A stretch of DNA of 64,000 nucleotides from Microglena sp. YARC (GCA_022414725.1 CM039463.1:82142194-82206193); one strand, 5' to 3'. Shown: positions 31,591-40,739, counted from the stretch's first letter. The notes: generated by a model from the letters alone, not told the origin. Translations and numbers: made by a program.

Positions 31591-33764
31591 TGCATAGCAA
31601 ACCCATCAATTTGAGCCTGCAAGGAAGACAATTGCTTTGGAGTAAGGTCACCTGGAAGGGCCAGGTAAGCAGGCAACGGTGAAGGAAGCGTTGGTTCTGC
31701 ACGACCAGGGACCCTTCGCAGGGCAGGGAACTTCGTCCAGCAACGGTCCTCCGAGTGACCATCCTTGTGGGGGCATGGTCCCCAGGTGCATTCCAGGCGC
31801 CTCTTGTTCGACCCAGAACCACCACCAGTCTTCTGCCGCCGCTGAAATGCAGCATTATCAGGAAACTGAGGAGCGGTCCGGGACCAACCAGGATGCCTGG
31901 AATCCGACTGAGGGAGCGCTATGTTAAGAATATCTAGCTGCCTATATTCCTCTAGACAGGACCAGTACTCAACAGGTTGCTGGTTGTATATCAGGATACC
32001 ATACTTAATCCGCAGCGTTTCGAACCGGGGCAGACTCGCACCTTGAACTATAATGCCCATGGCGTGACGCTGAGTCTGCGGAAACCCAGCACTGCGCAGG
32101 TCAGTGCACATACGGCGAACCCGACGAAAGAAAGCGTCAACGTGCTCATGAGTGCCCATGACCGAAGCATGATACTCCTTCAGCAAGAGAGGGACACGCG
32201 AGGCAAGGGCATCGGACTGCTGCCTCCGGATATGCAAAAAGATATCCCGAGGTGAAGCAAAGTCCATATACACCTTGACTAGGGCATCCGTCATGTTGGC
32301 AAGCATCATGGATAAGATCATGAACTCTTGGCGGGGTAGGGTAAGCGCACTGAAACCCAACAGTGCAGGATCGAAACTAGACTCACCATGAGAGGCCGAA
32401 GTTCCAGCAGCAGGAGGAGCACACCGAGGAGCTAAAGACTCACGAATCGCCAGAAAATACTCAGCAGCAAGACCAGTGTCATAAGCGCGCTGGTCATCTA
32501 AGTTCCTGATGAGATCTAGGGAACGCGCAACACGCACGATGAGCTCGAAATCAGGACGAACAGGACAGAAAGGGAGTGGCACCTTAACAAACTGGTAACC
32601 TCGCAGGTCACTGTTCCTACGCCCAACCCCTCCAGAGGTCACACCATTAGCAGGAGGGTAGTTAATCCCTGGCATAACAGGTCCCAGAAAAGCCCGACAC
32701 TCTAGACCGAGCTCAGAATAAGCCATCGCACGCCTAGGCCTAGGGCGACCCTTGCTATCAACCATAGCCTGAGTGGCAGTCATATCCAGCCTACCGTACA
32801 GAGTGCGGTCCAAGGATTCCCCAGCATGTTGAGCTTGGCGGATAAGACGGCAGTCCTGCAGGGATAGACGCAGAGGATGTCCACCATCGAGCAGATGCTC
32901 CCAGGAGTCGCATGACAGCGAAGGAGGCACATATGGCGGAGGGCCAGGAGCAGGGGGCTGCTCCACAGGCGGAGGCGGGGGTGGAGGGGGCTCCTGCGAA
33001 GGGCCAGCAAAGGATGCGCGGCCAGCAGCAGCAGCAGAAGCCTCTCGAGCACGAGTATTGTAGCCAGACAGACCTCGGTCCGGAGGCAAGGTGAAAGACG
33101 CAGACTTCTGCATCAAAGACGGCCTGGCCACCTCCGGGTGGACAGGTGGTAGGGGCGCAAGCAGAGGCGCAGAGACTGGATCAGGCTTAAACTCGTGGGA
33201 AGGCGCAAGAGCAGGTGCCGACAGAGGCTCATACACAGGAGAGACGGTAGAATTGAACACTCGAGTAGCAGTGGAAGGAGTGACTCCACCGAAGTCACCA
33301 CTCATAGCACTCTGCAGATCTTCATCACCATCATCAGAGTCATCAGCATAGCCATCTGCACGGCGATGACGAGCAAGTTCTTGATAGTCGTAGTCAAAAG
33401 GGGCATCAGGAGGTGGAGGCGCCCTTGCGTACTGGATAATCTGAGTGGAAGCACAGCAGAGTCGCATCAGAACGTCCTCAATCTCAGGAGAGAGACGTCG
33501 GACAGTAGCAGAAGGAGCCGTAAAGGTGGAGGATTGATTGGGGGGGGTTACTTCCACGATGGCGGAAGGACTCTCATGACCGCTAGCAGAGGCAGCTGGT
33601 GCACAGACGTCTAGCCAATCATCAAGAGGACCCGGGTCCTCCTTAGGAAGGACACGGTCGCAGCCATTGCTGATAATGACACTGCGCATCCCGCGCGTCC
33701 AAGATTCTCCATTCTTGTCGTGGAGTTTCTCAAAATTAGCGGGAGGCCCTCGCGGAAGTTGCAT
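31584..33764 (-). CDS. Copia-A2 Gag, intact copy
   Basis: 726 residues from MQLPRGPPANFEKLHDKNG, with no internal stop. An acidic and Pro/Ala-rich N-terminal half (PPPPPPPPVEQPPAPGPPPY near residue 265) leads to a copia-type capsid region. Segments there include LTLPRQEFMILSMMLANMTD, FFRRVRRMCTDLRSAGFP and YRQLDILNIALP. Near residue 665 is a zinc-finger-like CTWGPCPHKDGHSEDRC (C-x4-C-x5-H-x4-C). Gag would assemble the particle and package element RNA. It is the only undamaged Gag of copia type in the window and lies in the pol-proximal unit. Confidence 0.9.
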   Translation of the reverse strand: MQLPRGPPANFEKLHDKNGESWTRGMRSVIISNGCDRVLPKEDPGPLDDWLDVCAPAASASGHESPSAIVEVTPPNQSSTFTAPSATVRRLSPEIEDVLMRLCCASTQIIQYARAPPPPDAPFDYDYQELARHRRADGYADDSDDGDEDLQSAMSGDFGGVTPSTATRVFNSTVSPVYEPLSAPALAPSHEFKPDPVSAPLLAPLPPVHPEVARPSLMQKSASFTLPPDRGLSGYNTRAREASAAAAGRASFAGPSQEPPPPPPPPVEQPPAPGPPPYVPPSLSCDSWEHLLDGGHPLRLSLQDCRLIRQAQHAGESLDRTLYGRLDMTATQAMVDSKGRPRPRRAMAYSELGLECRAFLGPVMPGINYPPANGVTSGGVGRRNSDLRGYQFVKVPLPFCPVRPDFELIVRVARSLDLIRNLDDQRAYDTGLAAEYFLAIRESLAPRCAPPAAGTSASHGESSFDPALLGFSALTLPRQEFMILSMMLANMTDALVKVYMDFASPRDIFLHIRRQQSDALASRVPLLLKEYHASVMGTHEHVDAFFRRVRRMCTDLRSAGFPQTQRHAMGIIVQGASLPRFETLRIKYGILIYNQQPVEYWSCLEEYRQLDILNIALPQSDSRHPGWSRTAPQFPDNAAFQRRQKTGGGSGSNKRRLECTWGPCPHKDGHSEDRCWTKFPALRRVPGRAEPTLPSPLPAYLALPGDLTPKQLSSLQAQIDGFAMQK

Positions 33765-33801
33765 CGCAAAGCAGTGGTAGTAAATGAGGGACCGTATAAC
33801 C

Positions 33802-34103
33802 TATCAGCTTGGATAACACTCCGGAGAGTGGACTTAGTGTGTGCAGCACGCCAATCTATAAATGCGGAGACGAGAATAAATATGACAAAAGATAGTGGAA
33901 CCATAAAGGGACACCAGCGGAGGAAAGGGGGGCGGTAGCCTGAAACCTGATCAGGGTACAGGTTAGACAGCGCGTGTCAGAAGAACCGATGACGCAGTCA
34001 ACAGTAAGCTGACATAGTACTGCCAGGACCGATAGTTCTAAGGAAGTACATAAGTAGTCACCAAGTCATAAAACGCGTGAGAGCACCGCAATTCATGCTG
34101 ACA
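33802..34103 (-). repeat. Internal LTR of copia-A2
   Basis: 302 bp between the two Gag copies. It differs from both outer LTRs at shared positions, for example ATGACAAAAG for ATTACAAAAG, CCAGCGGAGG for CCAGTGGAGG and ACTGCCAGG for ACTGTCAGG. It keeps its own downstream primer-site sequence GGTTATACGGTCC. Confidence 0.93.
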
Positions 34104-34350
34104 GGAGGTTCACCGGACAGTGAGGTATATAGAGAACATTAGTTAGAATGATTGGTGTTGGTAACCAATCACTACATAACTCAATGGATCCCTTACCTAC
34201 TGCCCGTTGAACCACACCATCACCAAATCGAACTGATGGCAGATTCAGTGGAACATCAAACACAGTGAACAAAGATCTATCACCTGTGATGGACATTCCA
34301 GCTCCAGAATCCACATGCCAGACACCCTCAGACAGGCTCGGACTACACAC
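34104..34350 (-). pseudogene. Duplicated copia-A2 protease domain, truncated
   Basis: Contains the retropepsin from WHVDSGAGMSITG to HCPVNLLS, after which the internal LTR begins. The duplication therefore stops almost exactly at the end of the protease fold. The join has a shared TGTC. Confidence 0.9.
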
Positions 34351-34395
34351 ATTTGAGAACCTAGAGGTGCAGGAGAATAGGACAGGGCTTACCTG

Positions 34396-36574
34396 CTACT
34401 TCTGCATAGCAAACCCATCAATTTGAGCCTGCAAGGAAGACAATTGCTTTGGAGTAAGGTCACCTGGAAGGGCCAGGTAAGCAGGCAACGGTGAAGGAAG
34501 CGTTGGTTCTGCACGACCAGGGACCCTTCGCAGGGCAGGGAACTTCGTCCAGCAACGGTCCTCCGAGTGACCATCCTTGTGGGGGCATGGTCCCCAGGTG
34601 CATTCCAGGCGCCTCTTGTTCGACCCAGAACCACCACCAGTCTTCTGCCGCCGCTGAAATGCAGCATTATCAGGAAACTGAGGAGCGGTCCGGGACCAAC
34701 CAGGATGCCTGGAATCCGACTGAGGGAGCGCTATGTTAAGAATATCTAGCTGCCTATATTCCTCTAGACAGGACCAGTACTCAACAGGTTGCTGGTTGTA
34801 TATCAGGATACCATACTTAATCCGCAGCGTTTCGAACCGGGGCAGACTCGCACCTTGAACTATAATGCCCATGGCGTGACGCTGAGTCTGCGGAAACCCA
34901 GCACTGCGCAGGTCAGTGCACATACGGCGAACCCGACGAAAGAAAGCGTCAACGTGCTCATGAGTGCCCATGACCGAAGCATGATACTCCTTCAGCAAGA
35001 GAGGGACACGCGAGGCAAGGGCATCGGACTGCTGCCTCCGGATATGCAAAAAGATATCCCGAGGTGAAGCAAAGTCCATATACACCTTGACTAGGGCATC
35101 CGTCATGTTGGCAAGCATCATGGATAAGATCATGAACTCTTGGCGGGGTAGGGTAAGCGCACTGAAACCCAACAGTGCAGGATCGAAACTAGACTCACCA
35201 TGAGAGGCCGAAGTTCCAGCAGCAGGAGGAGCACACCGAGGAGCTAAAGACTCACGAATCGCCAGAAAATACTCAGCAGCAAGACCAGCGTCATAAGCGC
35301 GCTGGTCATCTAAGTTCCTGATGAGATCTAGGGAACGCGCAACACGCACGATGAGCTCGAAATCAGGACGAACAGGACAGAAAGGGAGTGGCACCTTAAC
35401 AAACTGGTAACCTCGCAGGTCACTGTTCCTACGCCCAACCCTCCAGAGGTCACACCATTAGCAGGAGGGTAGTTAATCCCTGGCATAACAGGTCCCAGAA
35501 AAGCCCGACACTCTAGACCGAGCTCAGAATAAGCCATCGCACGCCTAGGCCTAGGGCGACCCTTGCTATCAACCATAGCCTGAGTGGCAGTCATATCCAG
35601 CCTACCGTACAGAGTGCGGTCCAAGGATTCCCCAGCATGTTGAGCTTGGCGGATAAGACGGCAGTCCTGCAGGGATAGACGCAGAGGATGTCCACCATCG
35701 AGCAGATGCTCCCAGGAGTCGCATGACAGCGAAGGAGGCACATATGGCGGAGGGCCAGGAGCAGGGGGCTGCTCCACAGGCGGAGGCGGGGTGGAGGGGG
35801 CTCCTGCGAAGGGCCAGCAAAGGATGCGCGGCCAGCAGCAGCAGCAGAAGCCTCTCGAGCACGAGTATTGTAGCCAGACAGACCTCGGTCCGGAGGCAAG
35901 GTGAAAGACGCAGACTTCTGCATCAAAGACGGCCTGGCCACCTCCGGGTGGACAGGTGGAAGGGGCGCAAGCAGAGGCGCAGAGACTGGATCAGGCTTAA
36001 ACTCCGGGGAAGGCGCAAGAGCAGGTGCCGACAGAGGCTCATACACAGGAGAGACGGTAGAATTGAACACTCGAGTAGCAGTGGAAGGAGTGACTCCACC
36101 GAAGTCACCACTCATAGCACTCTGCAGATCTTCATCACCATCATCAGAGTCATCAGCATAGCCATCTGCACGGCGATGACGAGCAAGTTCTTGATAGTCG
36201 TAGTTAAAACGGGCATCAGGAGGAGGAGGCGCCCTTGCGTACTGGATAATCTGTGTGGAAGCACAGCAGAGTCGCATCAGAACGTCCTCAATCTCAGGAG
36301 AGAGACGTCGGACAGTAGCAGAAGGAGCCGTAAAGGTGGAGGATTGATTGGGGGGGGTTACTTCCACGATGGCGGAAGGACTCTCATGACCGCTAGCAGA
36401 GGCAGCTGGTGCACAGACGTCTAGCCAATCATCAAGAGGACCCGGGTCCTCCTTAGGAAGGACACGGTCGCAGCCATTGCTGATAATGACACTGCGCATC
36501 CCGCGCGTCCAAGATTCTCCATTCTTGTCGTGGAGTTTCTCAAAATTAGCGGGAGGCCCTCGCGGAAGTTGCAT
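34396..36574 (-). pseudogene. Duplicated copia-A2 Gag, two 1-base deletions
   Basis: Nearly identical to the Gag at 31,584-33,764. Two 1-base losses break it: in a G run near 35,788 (GCGGGGTGG against GCGGGGGTGG) and in a C run near 35,439 (CAACCCTCC against CAACCCCTCC). The three frames are 36,574-35,591, 35,777-35,328 and 35,394-34,396. It sits directly after the 5' LTR, so it would be the first Gag on a full-length RNA. Confidence 0.93.
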
Positions 36575-36598
36575 CGCAAAGCAGTGGTAGTAAATGAG

Positions 36599-36611
36599 GG
36601 ACCGTATAACC
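36599..36611 (-). promoter_or_regulatory. Probable copia primer-binding site
   Basis: GGTTATACGGTCC follows the LTR end GCTGATA on the minus strand. Copia-B1 has GGTTATAGAGGTCC and TRG-3 has GGTTATCGCTC at the same place. Drosophila copia is known to prime from an internally cut initiator-Met tRNA with a site starting GGTTATGGGC. The shared GGTTAT suggests the same half-tRNA mode, though the following bases do not match initiator Met. Confidence 0.45.
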
Positions 36612-36914
36612 TATCAGCTTGGATAACACTCCGGAGAGTGGACTTAGTGTGTGCAGCACGCCAATCTATAAATGCGGAGACGAGAATAAATATTACAAAA
36701 GATAGTGGAACCATAAAGGGACACCAGTGGAGGAAAGGGGGGGCGGTAGCCTGGAACCTGATCAGGGTACAGGTCAGACAGCGCGTGTCAGAAGAACCGA
36801 TGACGCAGTCAACAGTAAGCTGACATAGTACTGTCAGGACCGATAGTTCTAAGGAAGTACATAAGTAGTCACCAAGTCATAAAACGCGTGAGAGCACCGC
36901 AATTCATGCTGACA
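36612..36914 (-). repeat. 5' LTR of copia-A2
   Basis: 303 bp, TGTCAGC...GCTGATA on the minus strand, bordered outside by the target repeat GAGTG (36,915-36,919). Confidence 0.94.
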
Positions 36915-38335
36915 GAGTGGGGGCAGGAGGACGGAGGTGCAGAGGGAGGAGGAGGTGGGGCTGGAGAAGGGGGAGGTGGGGCAGGTGGGGCAGGGGGAGG
37001 AGGAGGTGCAGGGGGAGGAGGAGGTGCAGGGGGAGGCGGGGAAGGAGGAGAGCGGAGGTAGAGAAGCGTTGTCTCCACTTGGACTTGCCTGTTGGCCCCA
37101 GGTGATGAACCATGGTGTAGGGCTCAAGGTACCATGGGTGATCAGGAAGCAAGGTCGTTGTCTGGGTGATCAGAAGGAGAAGGCTGGTACAGACTGGTGG
37201 TGTACAGTGCACTTGCTGATGATACGTGGCATTCCAGGCCAGTAGTGTAGCAGATCAGACCGTCTCCATGCTGGTAAGGTAGCTCAATCTGTGCTGTACA
37301 ACAGTCAGTATGAATGTGTATGTCTTCGTCATAAGCCATGATTGCAGGAGCACTGATGAGGTTGAAGGAGTTGGGCACGGGCACAAGAAGGACATTGAGC
37401 AGTTTCACTACTAGTCCTATAGCTTGAAGTACAGCTGTGCCAGTGTAGCAGCAGACAACTGGTGAAGAGGAGTTTGGGGGGAGGACTGTCACTGGTGGGT
37501 TGAGAGGTGTGATTCTGATCAGACAATCAGCATTTGAAGTCATGTGCGAGGTAGAGTCTGTGGTGAGGCACCAGTGGCCGTGGAAGCAAGTAGATAAATC
37601 ACTGGGGGAGGTCTCATGAGTGGGGGGGAACTGTCCTAGCTCAGAGGCAGTGGTATCAGGGTTCTCACCGGTTTTGGGCTCGTTCCCATCTCCAGAGTCA
37701 TCTCCGGAGTCTTGGGGTGGAGACTCCAGTTGAGTTGTGGGCTGGCAGGGGTTTGTACATCTTGCTTCATGGTGGCCATAGCCTCCACAGTCTGCGCAGG
37801 TCCTGCTGGTTGGTTGGACCCTGGTGGCAGAGAAGCATTGCTTCCCGTAGTGCCCTCTGCCATTACAATTGATGCAGACCTCTGTCAGCTTGTTGGGGTG
37901 AGTGCTGAGAGATGGGCTGCTGGGTCTCTCACAACTGGTACACTGTCCCTCATGATGTCGAAGTCCCCCACAGTTGTCACAGTTGTGAATAGCTGAGGCA
38001 AAGGGGGAAGTGTTTGGGCATATGGAGGCAGTGTGCCCAAACCCTGTACATATGAGGCACTGGGGAGATGCAGGTGGCCACATACCTTGCTTGTAGCCTG
38101 TTTGGTGGCCTGGGTTCAGGGGGCACTGGTTGGGATACTTCAAAGTTGATTCCCCATGCGCTGAGCATAGGGATGGCTCCACGTAGCAGGTCCGCGGCGG
38201 CTGCTGCATCCTCGAAAGCTCGGAGGTCTGATGGCTCCCCGTCCGAGGTTGGTGTAGGTGGAGCTGTAGAGTCGCCGTCGTCAGACGGGGATGAAGGGGG
38301 CTGGTGAACAGGGGTAGGGGGAGGAAGAGCAGCAT
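36915..38335 (-). pseudogene. TRG-3 zinc-knuckle array and retropepsin-like domain
   Basis: The frame 38,335-37,142 encodes four successive CCHC knuckles: CLICTGFGHTASIC, CDNCGGLRHHEGQC, CINCNGRGHYGKQC and CADCGGYGHHEARC. It then encodes a protease-like block with HWCLTTDSTSHMTSN in place of the usual WxxDSGASxHM and LLNVLLVPVPNSFNLISA as the flap. The active-site Gly is Thr. After the stop at 37,142 another frame (37,212-36,904) carries a Leu/Pro-rich segment that joins, across copia-A2, to the ORF at 25,917-27,249. Four knuckles in tandem are unusual for a copia Gag, which normally has one. Confidence 0.78.
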
Positions 38336-38765
38336 CCTGGGTGGAAGCTGGATAGTAGTAGGATGCGTGGGGAGGTGTTAGAGTTGTGTAGGAGTCGTAA
38401 AAGGGGTTGACGCCTTTGAAGAAGTGGGGCGATAAGGTGAAACCTTGGCCCCAGTTTAGTCTAATGTAGCGCAGAGCTTTAGCCGCGTTATTGGTGTACG
38501 CGTCTAGCTTTGCAGTAAGGGTGGATGTGCAGTTTCGCAGAATATGGTCCATAGCCAGATAGTTGGATACGGGTGTTATTCTGCTGTCTCTAGGGTAGTG
38601 ATAACCATTGGAGGGTTCATCAATGGGGTCATAGTCTAGATCTCCATCAACGACTAAGAAGACTGAGGACTGTTCGAGCAACGGGGCCACAAGTTCTGCA
38701 TACCAGGTTGCGAAGATATTGTAACCTCCCTTACCATCGTATGGAGTATTTCTTCGTCCTGGCAT
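37977..38765 (-). CDS. TRG-3 Gag, N-terminal part
   Basis: From MPGRRNTPYDGKGGYNIFAT, a copia-type Gag with W-x-x-x-L near the start, YLAMDHILRNCTSTLTAKLD and NNAAKALRYIRLNWGQGF. The last parallels AAKAYRFLRLTYGE in TRG-1. A Pro/Ser-rich acidic segment follows. Near 38,080-38,100 the zinc-knuckle array continues in the overlapping frame (38,335-37,142), so a frameshift (mutation or programmed) is needed to link them. Confidence 0.72.
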   Translation of the reverse strand: MPGRRNTPYDGKGGYNIFATWYAELVAPLLEQSSVFLVVDGDLDYDPIDEPSNGYHYPRDSRITPVSNYLAMDHILRNCTSTLTAKLDAYTNNAAKALRYIRLNWGQGFTLSPHFFKGVNPFYDSYTTLTPPHASYYYPASTQDAALPPPTPVHQPPSSPSDDGDSTAPPTPTSDGEPSDLRAFEDAAAAADLLRGAIPMLSAWGINFEVSQPVPPEPRPPNRLQARYVATCISPVPHMYRVWAHCLHMPKHFPLCLSYSQL

Positions 38766-39006
38766 CGCTCGTGATGTCCTAAGTGGAACTGGGATTGGGA
38801 ATCCGCGATGGGATGAGACGAAGTGGGCAAGGAGAAGGAGAAATCTTGTGGTTAGGAGGAAATGGAGATCTTCTACAGGAAGTAGATGACGGGATTGGCC
38901 GGGGGGGGCGGCCGGGGGGGTGGGTGGGGGGAAGTTTGGCTTGCGGGGCCGACGGTGTTAGAGGAGATGGTGGAAGGGGAGGAGAGGGGAACTGATGGGT
39001 AGACGC

Positions 39007-39067
<61 letters not shown>

Positions 39068-39290
39068 CTGTTGTTGCGGGTGCAACGCGCTGGTGTTCCA
39101 GCGGGGGTGCCTAATATAAGCTATCAGAAGTGTTTCTGGGCCTGAGATCCTTTTTCTTCGGTTGTTGCGCCAGCAACGGTTGAAGACTCTGCAGATGCAC
39201 GGGAGCTCGGGATCTACGGACAGTATAACAGATTTGATACGCTCAAATCTGTTGCAGTGGAACACGGGGCGGCAGTGATGAGCGATAACC
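38766..39290 (-). other. TRG-3 leader with TG/G-run microsatellite
   Basis: Non-coding leader between primer site and Gag. It contains (TG)n followed by 46 consecutive G (39,022-39,067 on the plus strand). The primer-site candidate GGTTATCGCTC is at 39,280-39,290 on the minus strand. Confidence 0.6.
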
Positions 39291-39539
39291 TTTAGCTTTC
39301 CGGAGCGTTATGTCGTAAGCACTGACACATGGAATGGACTAGGGCGTATGCTTACAATCGTGATAGCATGTCAGGCGACTTGGCAGGTATAAGAAGAGAA
39401 AGGCGACAGTACCTCAGGGTACTGCCGCCGGTAGGTGCTGGCCCTATCGGGCAGAGGCACTACAATGGAAGCTTCCAGGCAGAGGGCCTGGCGCACTAAT
39501 AAGACACTCTAGCTGGACCGGGAGAACCGGTCTATAACA
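39291..39539 (-). repeat. 5' LTR of TRG-3 (LTR-D)
   Basis: 249 bp, paired with 24,987-25,233. Differences include indels AAGCACTGAC/AACTGAC, GAAAGGCGAC/GAAAGTAAGGCGAC and CTAATAAGAC/CTAAGAC. Confidence 0.88.
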
Positions 39540-40163
39540 GAAGGTTACCCAGGCTGCCGACCCCTCTAGAGATGAAGATGAGGTTGATGTCTCTGATGAG
39601 GATTCAAAGCCAGCTAGTAAGGGGTTTGATGATGTTATAGACCGGATTGTATACCGGCTACTGAGTTGCTCTGTGAAGCCAGTGCGCTGTCCCTGACTGG
39701 CCCTGCACTGTACACGTGTCCCTGTGACATCGTGCGCCGTCGTGGAGTACAACTGTACTGCCACCGGCTAGTATAACATGCTCGCTCATGCAGCATGCTA
39801 TTTACCAATTACTATACTGTAACCTGTTCAGTAGCTACATCTTCCCGTGTCACGAAGTATCACTCCCTACGAGTTTTCACAGATGAGGATGCACAGCCTA
39901 ATCACGAGGGCTGTCCGATTCTTGTGACTTCTCATTTGTTAGCTTCTTGCCTCCGCCACTGTTAGTGGTTGAGATCTGGGTCCTGCTCTAGGGGGTTTAA
40001 TACCTACGCCACCAAAACGGTGGTTGTCTGGTTGGGCGTTTGGTTTGTTTGTCCTCGACACACCCCTGATGCAATAATGGGGGTTTTCGCTTTGTGGGTG
40101 CTTTTTCTTTTTGTTTAAGCACAGAGTCTCACACACCCTCGTGGTGTCAAGTAGACTTTAACA
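39540..40163 (+). other. Acidic coding remnant, LTR-like block and repeat-H tail
   Basis: Bases 39,540-39,632 are open in one frame, with an acidic protein (DPSRDEDEVDVSDEDS) like a retroelement linker. At 39,633 TGTTATAGACCGG matches the start of LTR-D, and GTATAACA at 39,771-39,778 could be its end; the sequence between differs from LTR-D. Bases 40,097-40,163 (GGGTGCTTTTTCTTTTTGTTTAA...GAGTCTCACACACCCTCG) recur inverted at 51,935-51,985, in both places next to TAATG-type repeats. Confidence 0.45.
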
Positions 40164-40664
40164 TGTAATGTAATGTAATGTAATGTAATGTAATGTAATG
40201 TAATGTAATGTAATGTAATGTAATGTAATGTAATGTAATGTAATGTAATGTAATGTAATGTAATGTAATGTAATGTAATGTAATGTAATGTAATGTAATG
40301 TAATGTAATGTAATGTAATGTTGTTATTGACTGACTTATATGTCAGTCACTGAGTTGGCAAAGTGCACACCGGTACCTGTTCCCTCATGGTCCCGTGTTG
40401 CCTGCCGCCAGGCCACAGGCTAGCTGTGGCCAGCACGTGACTGCAGTACATTGCAGTACACTTGCTATTCCCTATGAGTACGCCTGTTAGTTGCGAGTAA
40501 TTGCTATCTTCTCCGCTATCGTGCTTATGCCGTTGTACAGAACTTACATTAACAAATGTAATGTAATGTAATGTAATGTAATGTAATGTAATGTAATGTA
40601 ATGTAATGTAATGTAATGTAATGTAATGTAATGTAATGTAATGTAATGTAATGTAATGTAATGT
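40164..40664. repeat. (TAATG)n pentanucleotide microsatellite, split by an LTR
   Basis: About 31 perfect TAATG units (40,164-40,321) and about 22 (40,555-40,664) flank a solo LTR. The left block abuts the repeat-H tail, so the microsatellite may have grown from a retroposon 3' tail. Confidence 0.95.
40322..40554 (+). repeat. Solo LTR-C with target duplication AATGT
   Basis: 233 bp from TGTTATTGACTGAC to ACTTACATTAACA. It is flanked by AATGT at 40,317-40,321 and 40,555-40,559. It is related to the 3' LTR of TRG-1. The target is itself a TAATG repeat, so the duplication agrees with the site but is not independent proof. Confidence 0.82.
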
Positions 40665-40739
40665 ACTGACAGTGACGGTTCGCCTGATGCACAGCCTGGA
40701 AGCGTATAACTGAACGTACGAAAAATGTACAGAAATTGA

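Larger units (their letters stand above)
27250..36914 (-). mobile_element. Copia-A2 with internal LTR and tandem LTR-Gag-PR copy
   Basis: A complete copia insertion flanked by GAGTG at 27,245-27,249 and 36,915-36,919. Minus-strand order is LTR (36,612-36,914), Gag copy 2 and protease part, LTR (33,802-34,103), Gag copy 1, protease, integrase, RT, RNase H, LTR (27,250-27,552). The outer LTRs differ at about one position, while the middle LTR differs from both at about six. Units 31,292-34,103 and 34,104-36,914 are a near-identical tandem duplication. The proximal Gag is intact. Pol has two frameshifts. Confidence 0.93.
24987..39539 (-). mobile_element. TRG-3, LTR element split by copia-A2
   Basis: Two copies of one ~248-bp LTR (39,291-39,539 and 24,987-25,233, both minus) bound the element. 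Without the copia-A2 insertion it is about 4.9 kb. In order it has a primer site, Gag, four zinc knuckles, a retropepsin-like domain, a proline-rich segment, a fifth knuckle, the TRG C-terminal domain, a 3' UTR and a polypurine tract. No integrase or RT is present outside the nested copia. The two LTRs differ by several substitutions and small indels. Outer flanks (TATGC left, GAAGG right) do not match, so one end may be rearranged. Confidence 0.8.

Noticed and set aside
24987..39539. A matching target duplication for TRG-3
   Set aside because: Flanks TATGC and GAAGG differ; reported as unmatched and not forced.
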